Assembly (NCBI GenBank): GCA_025766275.1
Contig: JAFKAC010000007.1
Location: 1,922,001 to 1,986,000, forward strand
Direction of reading: 5' to 3'
DNA from: Lactarius indigo
Taxonomy: Eukaryota > Basidiomycota > Agaricomycetes > Russulales > Russulaceae
Length of the DNA stretch: 64,000 nt
Shown: positions 1 through 10,406 of the stretch, piece by piece
Numbering within the stretch: position 1 is the stretch's first letter
Layout: every line of letters starts with the position of its first letter
Made by a program: the position numbers and the translations under genes
Notes under the pieces: model-generated
Seen by the model: the letters and a program-made list of their open reading frames with translations, nothing else
Told to the model about the DNA's origin: nothing
Databases searched by the model: none

Positions 1-2094
1 GGGGTATCGAATGTAATGGGGTCGTCAGTTCGCCCGGAACCCTTCAGGCGCAATGACATGCGCGGGGTCCTCGGCGGCGGTGAATGGACGGTGATCGGTG
101 GCACCAGGCACGCGCACACGTCCTCGATACATGGGGGAGCCGTCGGAGTGGACGAGCCAGGGTGTGACCCCGGGATTATCAGCGTCACGTTTCATTCGAA
201 GGAAGGAATGTCTCGCCGGGTAATAATCTTCGTTGTCATGGCCAGCCTCAGCTGCCGCCATCGCTGCCGTCGCTCGTGCATCTCCCTCAGTTGGGCCGCC
301 GCTGAGTCGAGTTGTTCCTTCTGCCACTCCGCTGCTACTCTCCTCCACCCCTCCAATTCGTACTCCATCAGCACTTGAACGCTGGTTGTTGCTCGGGAAA
401 ACTCCGCGAACGCCGATAAGGTCGTCGCTTGGGGGGATAGCGGTGATCGGCTCATGCTCGCTGCTGTCGTTTCGGAAGATGTGGACGACTGCTCGTTCAT
501 TGTCGGGGGTAGTTGTCGGGTCGGGGAACTGGGTGATGACATTGATCCATTCTTGCGCGGTGATGGGCCCCTCTGCTGGTGTAAGAGGTGTCCATGGCAT
601 GAGCTGAGTGTTGGGTACTTCGGTGTCGTCGTCCTCAGCCAAGAGGGCATGGGCGTCTTCTGTGAGGGAGTCGAGGAGCTGTGCTTGTGTGACATGTCAC
701 AATGGGGAGGTAGGCATATGAGTAGTGGTGGAGCGAAGGAAAAGGGGATGACTTCCTTCGACCTTCGCACTGCTCGTTTTAACCTGTTGCCTGCGCGCTT
801 GTAGTTCCTGATACAGGCGGATTGCTTCCGGCGCAAAGACGTCGTCCTTGTCGACCCACTGATTCTCCAAATTGGAGTAGCCCTTCCATTTGATGAGGTA
901 CTGCAGGCGCTTCTTTCTTCCGAAATGCTGAGCGTCCAGAACGGCCTCAACTTCGTATTCTTCTTCTCCATTGATAAGCTCTGGTGGCGGTCGTGTGAAA
1001 TTTTCGCCATGAAGGGTGGTTTGCTTGTATGGACTGAGAAGATCGATGTGGAATACTGGGTGGATAGTCCACTGCGTGGGAAGTTCGAGGTGATAATTAT
1101 ATGGTGACATCACCTGTATCACACGGAAGGGTCCGTGGCGTCGCGCCGCTAATTTCTCCGTAGGCTGATTGGTTCAAAGGTGCTTCCCTTCTAGCCACAC
1201 AAGGTCATTGATACGGAATTTGGGTGTATCTTTGTTGCGCACCCATGCCTCCTGGGCCTTTTTCATGAGGCGTTGGGCGTTTTCTCTTGCTTCTTTCAGC
1301 TGTGTCAGTTGCACCGTTACTTGTGGAATAGGGGAAGGCTTATCGGTCCAATCAGCTTGGGGGTGATATCCCATCAGGAGTTGGAACGGCGACTGCTTGG
1401 TGTGCTCATGGGGCCAATTGTTATGCGCGAATTCAGTGATTGGCAGATAAGAAGTCCAGTCATTTTGCCGTTCATTTACCCAGAAGCGCAGGTATTGCTC
1501 CAGCCATTGATTCGTCCGCTCGGACTGTCCATCCGTCTGCGGGTGGTATGCTGTTGATATGTTCTGCTGGACTCCTAGAATTTGGCAGACCTCCCTGGCA
1601 AACTTGGATGTAAAGCGGGGGTCGCGGTCGAGAGTGGCTGTCCCCTCGGTGGTAATCTCTTCTTTGCATGGAATAAATATTGAGGCTTTGCTACAGTCAT
1701 GGTCCGTTATGGTCAGTATACTGTCGTACCCGTTGGATAGAGGGAGCTTGGTGATAAAGTCCATTGCGACTGTATGGAATGGCATGGCTTCTAGTATTGG
1801 CGTGATGGGGTGTAGCGCAGCTCATATAGGCCTTGTGTTTACTTTGTTCCGTTGGCACTCTGCACATCCTTGTACGTATTCGTACACGTCCCTCCGTAGT
1901 CGCGGCCACCAGTAGTGTCGTTCTAGGATACGTTGGGTTCTCGCGATCCCCGGGTGGCTGTGTATTGGTAGGTCGTGATGGTCGTGTATCAGCATGCAGT
2001 GTGTCGATGCAGGTCCTGTTACCACGAACCTGCCATCCTTGTACCATTCTCCTTGTACCTTCTTGAGGTGATGGGGATCTGCCCATGCTTTGAT
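1..2094 (-). pseudogene. Element D pol, 3' part: integrase, chromodomain and C-terminal domain
   Basis: This part encodes the end of Pol. Order on the minus strand: IN zinc finger (HH-CC, about 2025-1850), IN catalytic core with VAMDFITKLP and DRDPRF (about 1785-1560), GPF-like linker, chromodomain ending IKWKGYSNLENQW (about 960-860), then an extension with DDLIGVRGVFPSN and VIAPEGFRAN. TGA codons at 1174-1176 and 697-699 stand where C or B has arginine. About 17 codons are missing between the first and second catalytic Asp of IN (EEITTEGTATLDRDP), a deletion that keeps the frame. The end of the ORF lies left of the window. Confidence 0.88.
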
Positions 2095-2608
2095 TGTAAC
2101 GCCGTCACGACGTTAGCTCAACTTGAGCTTGTTAGAGGCGGTAACAACTTAGCAGTAACTGGGTGTCTCTGGCTTGAAGACTCGAAGGTCCAAGACGTAT
2201 GCTTCTGGTGAATGCTCGTAGGCACACCTAAGGTGATTCTGAATTTAGATGAGAGAGAAAGAGAGAGAGAGAATAGAAACAAGTGACGATTCAAGAAGAC
2301 CAAGATGGCGTATCTTGGTCTTCACAAGACAGTTTAAATACATATCGAGCAGGCTTTCAAGCGCTGCTATGAGTCACAGTAAAGTAGCGTCCAACATATC
2401 GCAGAAACAGCTCGAACCCTAATACTACTAGTACCAGTATTAGTGTCGAGTCATCGAGGCACCGCTCAGTCAGCTATCGGTCACAATCTCCTATCGTACT
2501 CGTAATCACCTATCATAAGTCCGCCACTAATATACCTTACCGCCGTAGTGACAACCGGTACAGTAAGGGTTCCGAAGTCGCGTCGCTTGTACAACCAGAA
2601 ACGTAACA
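2095..2608 (-). repeat. Element C 3' LTR
   Basis: 514 bp, starting TGTAACGCC and ending GTAACA in plus orientation. It contains a GA-rich microsatellite (about 2250-2273) and an inverted repeat GAAGACCAAGAT / ATCTTGGTCTTC. The same LTR occurs at 25117-25630, and a diverged relative at 30581-31096. Confidence 0.95.
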
Positions 2609-2624
2609 TCACCCCCTTTTTAGC
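2609..2624 (-). other. Element C polypurine tract
   Basis: On the minus strand GCTAAAAAGGGGGTGA abuts the 3' LTR, the expected place for plus-strand priming in a minus-oriented element. Confidence 0.75.
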
Positions 2625-2637
2625 GTGAGACCCCGAC

Positions 2638-4914
2638 TCACCGAAAGTCCCTTGCCGGCCAGTCGCGCTGCTCATCCGCAATGCGCTCAAGGGCAGTGGC
2701 GTGCTCCAGTCGGTAGATGGAGTCTTGCCTATCGCTTTGCGCACATGCGATCATGTCGCGCAGCTGCGCCACCCTCGCTTGGAGTCGTTCCAGCTCAAAG
2801 CTGGCTGCGCGGTAGCGCGTGACCTCTGCTGTGAGCGTCTCGTCGTTGATACGGTTGAGGGCGCGGTCCGTGATACGGTCCGTGGCGAAGATGACGAGGT
2901 CTTCGTGGGGGTACGTGGGGCGCCGCGCGGCGCTGACGTGAGGCTCTGCATAGAGGGGCTTACCGTACAAGTGGGGAGAGCCCGGTATGACCCCCAATAT
3001 GAGGGGGTCCACCCCTCTGATGATCTGGACGTGGGATGCGTCCCTCTCTACTCCGTCGGGCCCGGTGATGGGGTATGGAATGTAATGGGGTCTTCTATTC
3101 GCCCGGAACCCCTCAGGCGCAATGACGTGCACGGGGTCGTCAGCGGCGGTGAAGGGACAGTGGTCAGTGGCGCCTGGTACACGCACACGTCCTCGGTACA
3201 TGGCGGACCCGTCAGAGTTGACAAGCCAGGGTGTGATGCGGGGATTAGTAGGGTCGCCTTTCGTTCGAAGGAAGGCGTGCCGTGCCGGGTAGTAATCGTC
3301 ATCGTCATGGCCAGCCTCAGCAGCCTCCATCGCTGCCGCCGCTCGCGCATCTCTCTCAGTCGGGCCGTGGCTGAGTCTAACTGTTCCTTCTGCCACTCCG
3401 CCGCCACCCTCCTCCAGCCGTCCAACTCATACTCCAGGAGAGCTTGAATGCTCGTCGTTGCTCGGGAAAACTCCGCGAACGCCGATGAGGTCGTCGCTTG
3501 GGGGGATGGCAGCGATGGGTTCGCGCTCACCGTGTTCGTTTCTGAAGACGTGGACGGCGGCGGGGTCGTCGTCGTCGGGCTGCTGCGTGGGGTCTGGGAA
3601 TCGGGCAAGGACGTTTGCCCATTCTTGTGCGGTGATATGGCCCTCTGGCTGGCCGACAGGTGTGTACGGGGTGATTTGGGCGTTGGGAACCTCAGTTTTG
3701 TCATCTTCGGCGAGGAGAGTCCGAGCATCTTCTGCGAGGGCGTTGAGGAGGATCGCTTGGGTGACATGTCGCAGAGGGGAAGTGGGCATGAGAGTGGTAG
3801 AAGTGGAGCGGAGGAAGAGGGGATGACTCTCCTGCGTGTGGGTCGAGCCCATTTTAACGATTGCCCCATGTGCTTTTGTTTCTTGATAGAGACGGAGAGC
3901 TTCTGGTGCGAAGACGTCATCTTTGTTGACCCACTGATTCTCCGAGTCTGGGTATCCTTTCCACTTGACCAAGTATTGGAGGCGTCTTCCTCTGCCGAAA
4001 TGCCGAGAGTCCAGGATGGCCTCGACCTCATATTCTTCTTCTCCATCAATCAGCTCGGGCAGTGGTCGTGTGAAGTTCTCGCCATGAAGGGGAGTTTGTT
4101 TGTATGGCGTGAGAAGATCGATGTGAAGCACTGGGTGAATGCTCCACTGGACCGGGAGTTCTAATCAATAGTTACAGGGGGACATCACCTGTGTTACTCG
4201 GAATGGTCCGTGGCGTCGCGCCGCTAGTTTCGCTGTAGGCTGATTGGTTCGGAGGTGCTTGCCTTCTAGCCACACGAGGTCTCCTATCTTGAACTTGGGC
4301 GTATCTTTATTACGGACCCATGCTTCCTGAGCTTTCTTTATGAGACGTTGGGCATCCTCTCTAGCCTCTTTTAGCTGCGTTAGTCGTCTTGTGACCTGAG
4401 GAAGAGGGGACGGCTTATCAGTCCAATCTGCTTGTGGGTTGTACCCCATTAAGAGCTGAAATGGTGACTGCTTCGTATTTTCGTGCGGCCAGTTATTATG
4501 CGCGAATTCGGCGATTGGCAGATAAGCGGCCCAGTTATCTTGCCGCTCGTTCACCCAAAAGCGTAGGTATTGTTCCAACCATTGGTTGGTTCATTCCGAC
4601 TGTCCGTTGGTGCGTGGGTGGTACGCCATTGATATGTTTTGTTGGATGCCCAGGACCCGACATACTTCTCTTGTGAACTTTGACGTGAATCGCGGGTCTC
4701 GATCACTGATACATTTGCGTGGTAACCCGAAATGCTTGAATACATGAGCGACGTACAGGGCTGCCGTTTCTTCGGCCGTTATCTCTTCTCGGCATGGAAT
4801 GAAGATGGAGGCCTTGCTGCAGTCGTGATCTGTGACGGTCAGTATGCTGTCGTACCCTTGTGACTGTGGAAGCTTGGTGATGAAGTCCATAGCGATGGTT
4901 TGGAAGGGCACGGC
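2638..4914 (-). pseudogene. Element C pol, 3' part: IN core, chromodomain, C-terminal domain
   Basis: This continues the pol frame that starts at 15247 and is broken by A at 4915. Features in order: IN core from IAMDFITKLPQSQGYDS (about 4900) through DRDPRFTSKF and YHPRTNGQ; linker ending RRHGPFRVTQVMS; chromodomain with YEVEAILDSRHFGRGRRL and LVKWKGYPDSENQW (about 4020-3900); extension with DDLIGVRGVFPSN, APEGFRANRR, GKPLYAEPH and a coiled coil starting LTAEVTRYR. TGA codons at 4591-4593, 4165-4167 and 3427-3429 each stand where a relative has arginine, which fits CGA-to-TGA mutation. The frame otherwise stays open to the stop at 2638. Confidence 0.9.
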
Positions 4915-5493
4915 TGTTACGCCCTAGCAGGGGCGTGGGTTCTAAAGATTCTGAATCACACAAGTATCAAGCGAAGACCTCTGTTGTCTTATTGCTATGA
5001 AATACGAGTGATAAAAGTGTGGCACAAGGTGCAGCACTACTCTGTAATGTAGGACTCCTCGTCCGAAGTGTCTAACACTTCTCTACACTTGATCTTGCTA
5101 GTGCACAGAGTATAACAGGTGTAACGCGTTGATATAGTTCAACTGCAAAGACTTCGAAGTGTCCTGGTTAGGGACTGAGGTAGGGGATGCACAAGAAGAG
5201 AGGGATAAGGCGAGGTCACACCAAGGTACGGAGGCAAGGTTGCTAGATTGCAAACGAAGCCAAGTCTGGCTTCCTACGGTCTATGGTACAGGTTTATATA
5301 GGACAGGGTTCCAAACAACATGAACACAAGTCCACACAATATCAAAGAGACTAAACAGAGTAAACAGAAGTTCGGATCAAAGAAACAGCGCCACTAGTAA
5401 CAGTAGCTCCTTTGGTAACAAGGTATAGTACAGAAGGGGAAAGGTAGGGTGGAGACATACTGTGACTTAGGTCCGAAGCGTCGGATCATAACA
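4915..5493 (-). repeat. Element A 3' LTR
   Basis: 579 bp, TGTTACGCCC to CATAACA in plus orientation. No difference from 12207-12785 was seen by eye. Confidence 0.96.
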
Positions 5494-5511
5494 TGAGCCC
5501 CTCTCTAAGTC
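5494..5511 (-). other. Element A polypurine tract
   Basis: Minus strand GACTTAGAGAGGGGCTCA directly abuts the 3' LTR. Confidence 0.65.
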
Positions 5512-5519
5512 AACTCTCC

Positions 5520-8500
5520 CTAGAGTGCTTCGAAGTCCATCAGGTCATAGACATCGTTGTCTACATCGTTGGAGGGGGTGCTTTCGCGAGGGAGGGGGCA
5601 GCGATGTTGGCGAAGGAAGTTGAAGGGACCATGGGCCCCACACTTGCGACAATTTTCATACTTGGGGCACTTGATTTCTTTGTGGCTGTTGCTGGTAAAA
5701 CACTTGCCACACCACTGAGTGCGTTCTTCTGGGGCTGGCCAGAGACACTGATAGGGGAAGTGGTCAGTGCTAGAGCACCTCCAGCAAAACTTCTGTTTTT
5801 GAGGGCAGGCGAAGGAGAGGTGGTCTTCAGACTGACACCTGTAACAAAGTCGAATGGTGCCAGTCTCCTTCTTGTTGGCTCTGTGCTTGCGTCTCTTCTT
5901 CCTTTCTGCAGAGGGGCTAGGTCCTTCTGGTTCGTCATGGAGTCTTGGCATGGAGTGGTAGCGAGGTGGAGCAGGGGCAGGAATGCGGTGGACTTCAAAG
6001 GGGTGAGTTTCTTCTTCTGGAGGAGGGGGGTGTAATGCGAGCCATCGGTCTGCAATCCGGACATAGGCCTTGTGTTCTTGCAACCTTCTTCGGGTGCTGG
6101 TTAGTTGCATGTCCATGTTGAGGAGGTGCCTTTTGAGGGGCTCCATTGTCTTATACAGGCCTTCAATCTCCTTTCGGAGGGCCTTCTGGTTTCGCAAGAG
6201 TCGGCGAGTCCTGGAGATTTCTGCTGTGAGGCAGTCATCTTTCAGGTCTTCTAGGACTTCATCAACTTGTCTGGCTGTGGGGGAAGCTTCGTCCAAGTTC
6301 TGCATCTGAGCTGGGGTGATGGGGGGAGCTGGATTGTGGGGGTCGTCGTCTCTGGGAAGGAGGAAAAGGGGGAGGCCATAGTGAGGGAGGTTCTTGCCCA
6401 TGGTGCCGATGATATCTTCTTTGTTTTCGCTGATCTTGATCCATTTGGCATCCTTTCGGATGTACGAGGTTGGGTCAGCGTCATCAGGGATGAGGAAGTG
6501 GACATAGCGGCTGCTCCAGGGGTCATTCAAGAAGAAGGGGTAGCCAGGGTCGTCGTCTTCTTCAGCAGTGATGTGCATCCTTTCATAGTTAATGGGGAGT
6601 GCATCCATGATTGGGTCGTTGACTATTTCGCTGAGACGAGCCATGGTCACTCTAGGATCAGGGGGGGAGGTGGTAGGTCGGTGTATCTCGGGAGTAGGGG
6701 GAGCTGTGTGTCCAGGGGGGGGAACGCGAAGGGCTATTCCTCCTCCTTCTGTTTCTATGACGCTGGGCATGGTGGGATCGATAGGTTGTGGTTCCTGGAT
6801 GAGTGAAGGCAAGGAAGGGGGTCGTGCTGGGAAGGGAGAATAGCCAGAGGAGGGTGTGACAGAGGGTGTTTCGTCGAAGGAGCCTCTTTCCATGGCACGA
6901 GCAACAAGACGTTCTACAGAGGAGGAGCGAGAGGGCATGGTGAGGAAGCTAGTGGGGAAGGTGGTTGCTGTTCGTACTGTTACTTCCTTTCGTTTTAACC
7001 ACTGTTTTGCTCCTTCGCTTCTGGGGTTGCTTTCAAAGTGTTCCTGAATAAGTTCTGGGGCGTTGAGGTTCTTTTCTGGTTCCCAACTGTTGTGTGCATC
7101 GGAGTATCCCTTCCACTTGATTAGGAACTGTAACTGGTTCCTGTGGCGTCTTGTTTCTAGTATTTTCTCGACTTCCCACTCCTGTTCTCCATCTACTAGA
7201 TCTGGGGGTGGTTCCGTAAAGTTCTTTCCATGTATGGAGGTTTCTTTGTATGGCATCAGGAGTGACGCATGGAATACTGGGTGGATCCGCCACTGATGGG
7301 GAAGTTTCAGGGCATATGTGGTGGCGGAGATCTTCTTTGTGACCCTGAAGGGTCCATATCTTTTTGGGGCTAACTTGAAACTAGGGTGCGTTGTTTTCAA
7401 GTTCCTGGCATCCAGCCACACACTATCTCCTTCTGTGTGTTGTTCAAAGCGAGAGGATCCTTTGTAGAGTGACTGTGCATGGGTAATTGCTGCTTGGGCG
7501 GTCCTTCTGGCTTCCTGGATTCGCTCCAATCTCTCTTGTGTTCCTGGTACTGTGGTCGTTCTTTCTGGTTGGTGTACTCTTGGGATGTACCCAAGGATTA
7601 ATTCGTAGGGTGCCTTTTTAGTGGTTGCGCTTGGCCAGGAGTTGTGGGTGTACTGTGCCAGTGGCAGTAGCTCCGTCCAATTGTCTTGTTGATGGTTTAT
7701 GAACATTCGGAGGTACTGTTCTAACCACTGGTTTGTTCGCTCTGATTGTCCATCTGTTTGTGGGTGGTATGCTGTGCTGATGTTTTGTTCTATGTCAAGC
7801 ACTCTGCACAGTTCTTTGATGAACTTCGCTGTGAATCTAGGGTCTCTGTCGGAGATGACCCTTCTTGGTAGTCCATAGTGTGGCAGGACAGTTTTGGCAT
7901 AGAGTTTTGCCACCCCTTCTGCGTCTATTGTTTCGCTGCATGGGATAAAGAAGGCTGCTTTGGAACAGTCATGGTCCGTGATGGTGAGAATTGTGTCATT
8001 GTCTTCTGATTGGGGTAGCTTTGTGATAAAGTCTAGAGCGATGGTTTCAAAAGGGAGTGCTTCTGGGTTAGTCTTGATGGGGAATATCGGTGGTTTTGGG
8101 TTCCCAGGGAAGTTCTTGTTTGATTGGCATGTGGCACAGCCCTTTACATATGCGGATATGTTGTCTTTCATGTTTGGCCACCAAAAGTCTTGTGACACTA
8201 ACCACAAGGTCTTTGTTATTCCGGGGTGTCCAGCTGTTTTTGTATCGTGAAACAGGGAAATTACCCCCCTCTTTAGCGGTGTGTTGTCCACAACCACCAG
8301 TTTGTCACCTCTCCACCAGTGTTTGCCTTGTTTTACTAGGTGGAAGGGAGCGGCCCACTCGTCCAGAGTGTCTTGGTGGTCTAATTGGTGTGCCATGACC
8401 CGGTCATCTATCCTTATGGAGAGAGCGGAGTTTGCGAAGATGGTTGGGGTCAGGACCACTACATCAGTGTTATCCCCTGCTCCGGTGTCGTGGTCAGGGC

Positions 8501-10406
8501 GTCTTGACAGGGCATCAGCATGGTTTTGGGGTCCGGGTTTGTGGTGAAGTTTGATGTGATAGTCTGCAAGTCTGGGGATGTAGCGCGCCACTCTCCTATT
8601 GATTTGTCGAGGGTGGCGATAATATTCCAGGTTTTTGTGGTCTGTAAACACTGTGATTTCGTGGGGGGACCCTAAAAGAAGGTGTCTCCAGTGTTCCAGT
8701 CCTCTGATTACTGCCAGGAGTTCCCTGTCATGGATGTCATAGTTGCGCTCCGCTTCTGAAAATGATTTGGAGAAGTATCCCACAGCTTGTGGTTTGTTTC
8801 GGCTATCTCTTTGTGTTAAGATTGCCCCTGTGGCGAAAGCGGAGGCATCTACTTCTAGTTCAAAAGGTTTGTCCATATCTGGTTGACATAAGATGGGGTC
8901 TTTGCACACAAGCGTGATGAGAGCTTCTAAGGCTTCTGCTGCTTCCTTTGTCCATCTGAAGGGTCCTTCTGACGTCTTTATTGTGTCCGTGATGGGTCTT
9001 GCTAAGTGAGCGAAGTTGGGGATAAAGGGTCGCTGATAACTTAGTGTTCCCAACACGCTTCTTGCTTGTTTGACTGACTTGATGTCTCTTGGCCAGTCTT
9101 TTAGTCCTTCTACCTTCTTTGGGTCGATTTTGATTTGAGACCCATCGATGACGATGCCTAGGTAGTGGATCTTTCTTTGTTCGAATACGCATTTCGACGC
9201 TTTGAGGAAATAAGATTCCTTTTCACAGATTTCCAAGAACTCGTGTACGATTTGTCTGTGGCGTTCTGTATCTTCTTCTGTGGCTATCAGGACATCGTCC
9301 ATGTACACAAATAGCTCTCTTGGGTATTTGTCCATAAGTGGTCGAAGTATTCTGCTCATGGTTCTTGCAAAGGTGGCTGGTGCATTTGTGAGGCCGAAGG
9401 TCATGACTCGAGGGATGAACAGCCCCCTTGGTGTCTTGAAGGCTGCCTTCCACTGGTCTTCTTCTTTTATGCGGATGTTATGGTACCCCCATCTGATATC
9501 GAACTTTGAGAACAGTGTTTTCCCATTTAAGTTGGTCAGGATGTCGGAGATGAGAGGTAGTGGGTAAGTGTCTTTTATTGTCCAGGTGTTTAGGGGTCTG
9601 TAGTCCAGGATAGGGCGCAACCCTCCATCTGTTTTCTTTCTGAAGAAGGAGGAAGCGTAGGGGGAGCTTCCTTCATAGATGTATCCTTTTGCTATGTTTT
9701 CGTCGAGATATGCCTTCAACTCCTTGTCTTCTTCTGGAGTCAAGGGGTAGATTTTGCAGTTGATCTTGTTGGGTGCATCTGGTCGCAATGTGATGGGATG
9801 GTCTTCTTCTCTTTCTGGGGGAAAGCGCTGTGCTTCTTCGTCTGAGAATACTTTGTTGTGGCGCTGGTATTCTTCTGGGATTGCAGTTTCTTTTACTGGG
9901 TCAAAGGTTGTTTTGGTTGCTGCCGCTTTCGCTTCTTGGTGTCGCTTTCTTCGGAAGCGGTACCCTCCTGTCAGGATGGTGATGGCTTCTCCTCTCAGCT
10001 CTTGTTTCTTCCAGTCTATGTCTGGGTTTTCGTGTTCGAACCAGGGGTATCCAAAGATCATTCTGTCTTCCCCTAGGCTGGTTACGAAAAACTGGAAAGG
10101 AGTTTCTTCTTCTCCTCTTTTTATCCATAACTGGCATGTTTCTGTCATGGTGCCATCTTTGTTTAGCGATCCATCTACATTCCGGACCAATCTGGGTGGT
10201 TTTAGAGGAGTGGTTCCTAGTCCAAGTTTTTGGATTAGGTTTCGGTCGATTAGGTTGTCTGTTGCACCGCTGTCCAGCAGCACATTTATGCGAGCTTCTT
10301 TGTAGTAGAGGCGAACGAGGACTTTGATTGTCATAGCACTATCTCGAACACTATACATTGAATTGGCCTCCCTGTCAGCTCTCACAGGTCGGCATCGCAA
10401 AAATCC
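5520..10406 (-). CDS. Element A Pol polyprotein with chromodomain and C-terminal zinc-knuckle extension
   Basis: About 1,628 codons, read by a -1 shift from gag at 10400-10406. Approximate residues: aspartic protease LLDSGATDNL (41-50); RT with FVYMDDVLIA (364-373); RNase H ELEVDASAFATG (514-525); IN zinc finger FHDTKTAGHP and CATCQSNK (717-762); IN core IALDFITKLP, VISDRDPRF, YHPQTDGQSERT; GPF linker (about 1016); chromodomain EVEKILETRRHR to NSWEPEKNL (1075-1120). A 500-residue extension follows: a GLPLFLLP segment, a coiled coil starting LTAEISRTRRLL, and several CCHC or CxxC clusters (CYRCQSEDHLSFAC, CWRCSSTDHFPYQC, WCGKC). No stop interrupts it. It would replicate element RNA and integrate cDNA; the chromodomain implies contact with modified chromatin. 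Confidence 0.94.
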   Translation of the reverse strand, partial: GFLRCRPVRADREANSMYSVRDSAMTIKVLVRLYYKEARINVLLDSGATDNLIDRNLIQKLGLGTTPLKPPRLVRNVDGSLNKDGTMTETCQLWIKRGEEETPFQFFVTSLGEDRMIFGYPWFEHENPDIDWKKQELRGEAITILTGGYRFRRKRHQEAKAAATKTTFDPVKETAIPEEYQRHNKVFSDEEAQRFPPEREEDHPITLRPDAPNKINCKIYPLTPEEDKELKAYLDENIAKGYIYEGSSPYASSFFRKKTDGGLRPILDYRPLNTWTIKDTYPLPLISDILTNLNGKTLFSKFDIRWGYHNIRIKEEDQWKAAFKTPRGLFIPRVMTFGLTNAPATFARTMSRILRPLMDKYPRELFVYMDDVLIATEEDTERHRQIVHEFLEICEKESYFLKASKCVFEQRKIHYLGIVIDGSQIKIDPKKVEGLKDWPRDIKSVKQARSVLGTLSYQRPFIPNFAHLARPITDTIKTSEGPFRWTKEAAEALEALITLVCKDPILCQPDMDKPFELEVDASAFATGAILTQRDSRNKPQAVGYFSKSFSEAERNYDIHDRELLAVIRGLEHWRHLLLGSPHEITVFTDHKNLEYYRHPRQINRRVARYIPRLADYHIKLHHKPGPQNHADALSRRPDHDTGAGDNTDVVVLTPTIFANSALSIRIDDRVMAHQLDHQDTLDEWAAPFHLVKQGKHWWRGDKLVVVDNTPLKRGVISLFHDTKTAGHPGITKTLWLVSQDFWWPNMKDNISAYVKGCATCQSNKNFPGNPKPPIFPIKTNPEALPFETIALDFITKLPQSEDNDTILTITDHDCSKAAFFIPCSETIDAEGVAKLYAKTVLPHYGLPRRVISDRDPRFTAKFIKELCRVLDIEQNISTAYHPQTDGQSERTNQWLEQYLRMFINHQQDNWTELLPLAQYTHNSWPSATTKKAPYELILGYIPRVHQPERTTTVPGTQERLERIQEARRTAQAAITHAQSLYKGSSRFEQHTEGDSVWLDARNLKTTHPSFKLAPKRYGPFRVTKKISATTYALKLPHQWRIHPVFHASLLMPYKETSIHGKNFTEPPPDLVDGEQEWEVEKILETRRHRNQLQFLIKWKGYSDAHNSWEPEKNLNAPELIQEHFESNPRSEGAKQWLKRKEVTVRTATTFPTSFLTMPSRSSSVERLVARAMERGSFDETPSVTPSSGYSPFPARPPSLPSLIQEPQPIDPTMPSVIETEGGGIALRVPPPGHTAPPTPEIHRPTTSPPDPRVTMARLSEIVNDPIMDALPINYERMHITAEEDDDPGYPFFLNDPWSSRYVHFLIPDDADPTSYIRKDAKWIKISENKEDIIGTMGKNLPHYGLPLFLLPRDDDPHNPAPPITPAQMQNLDEASPTARQVDEVLEDLKDDCLTAEISRTRRLLRNQKALRKEIEGLYKTMEPLKRHLLNMDMQLTSTRRRLQEHKAYVRIADRWLALHPPPPEEETHPFEVHRIPAPAPPRYHSMPRLHDEPEGPSPSAERKKRRKHRANKKETGTIRLCYRCQSEDHLSFACPQKQKFCWRCSSTDHFPYQCLWPAPEERTQWCGKCFTSNSHKEIKCPKYENCRKCGAHGPFNFLRQHRCPLPRESTPSNDVDNDVYDLMDFEAL

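Noticed and set aside
192..1010. 272-codon minus ORF in element D, and the similar 333-codon frame at 3048-4049
   Set aside because: Alternative frame across the chromodomain and extension; the frame giving IKWKGY and APEGFRAN is the real one.
5493..6064. Plus-strand 180-codon ORF opposite the A Pol C-terminus
   Set aside because: Shadow of the pol frame; the minus strand carries zinc-knuckle motifs shared with element F.
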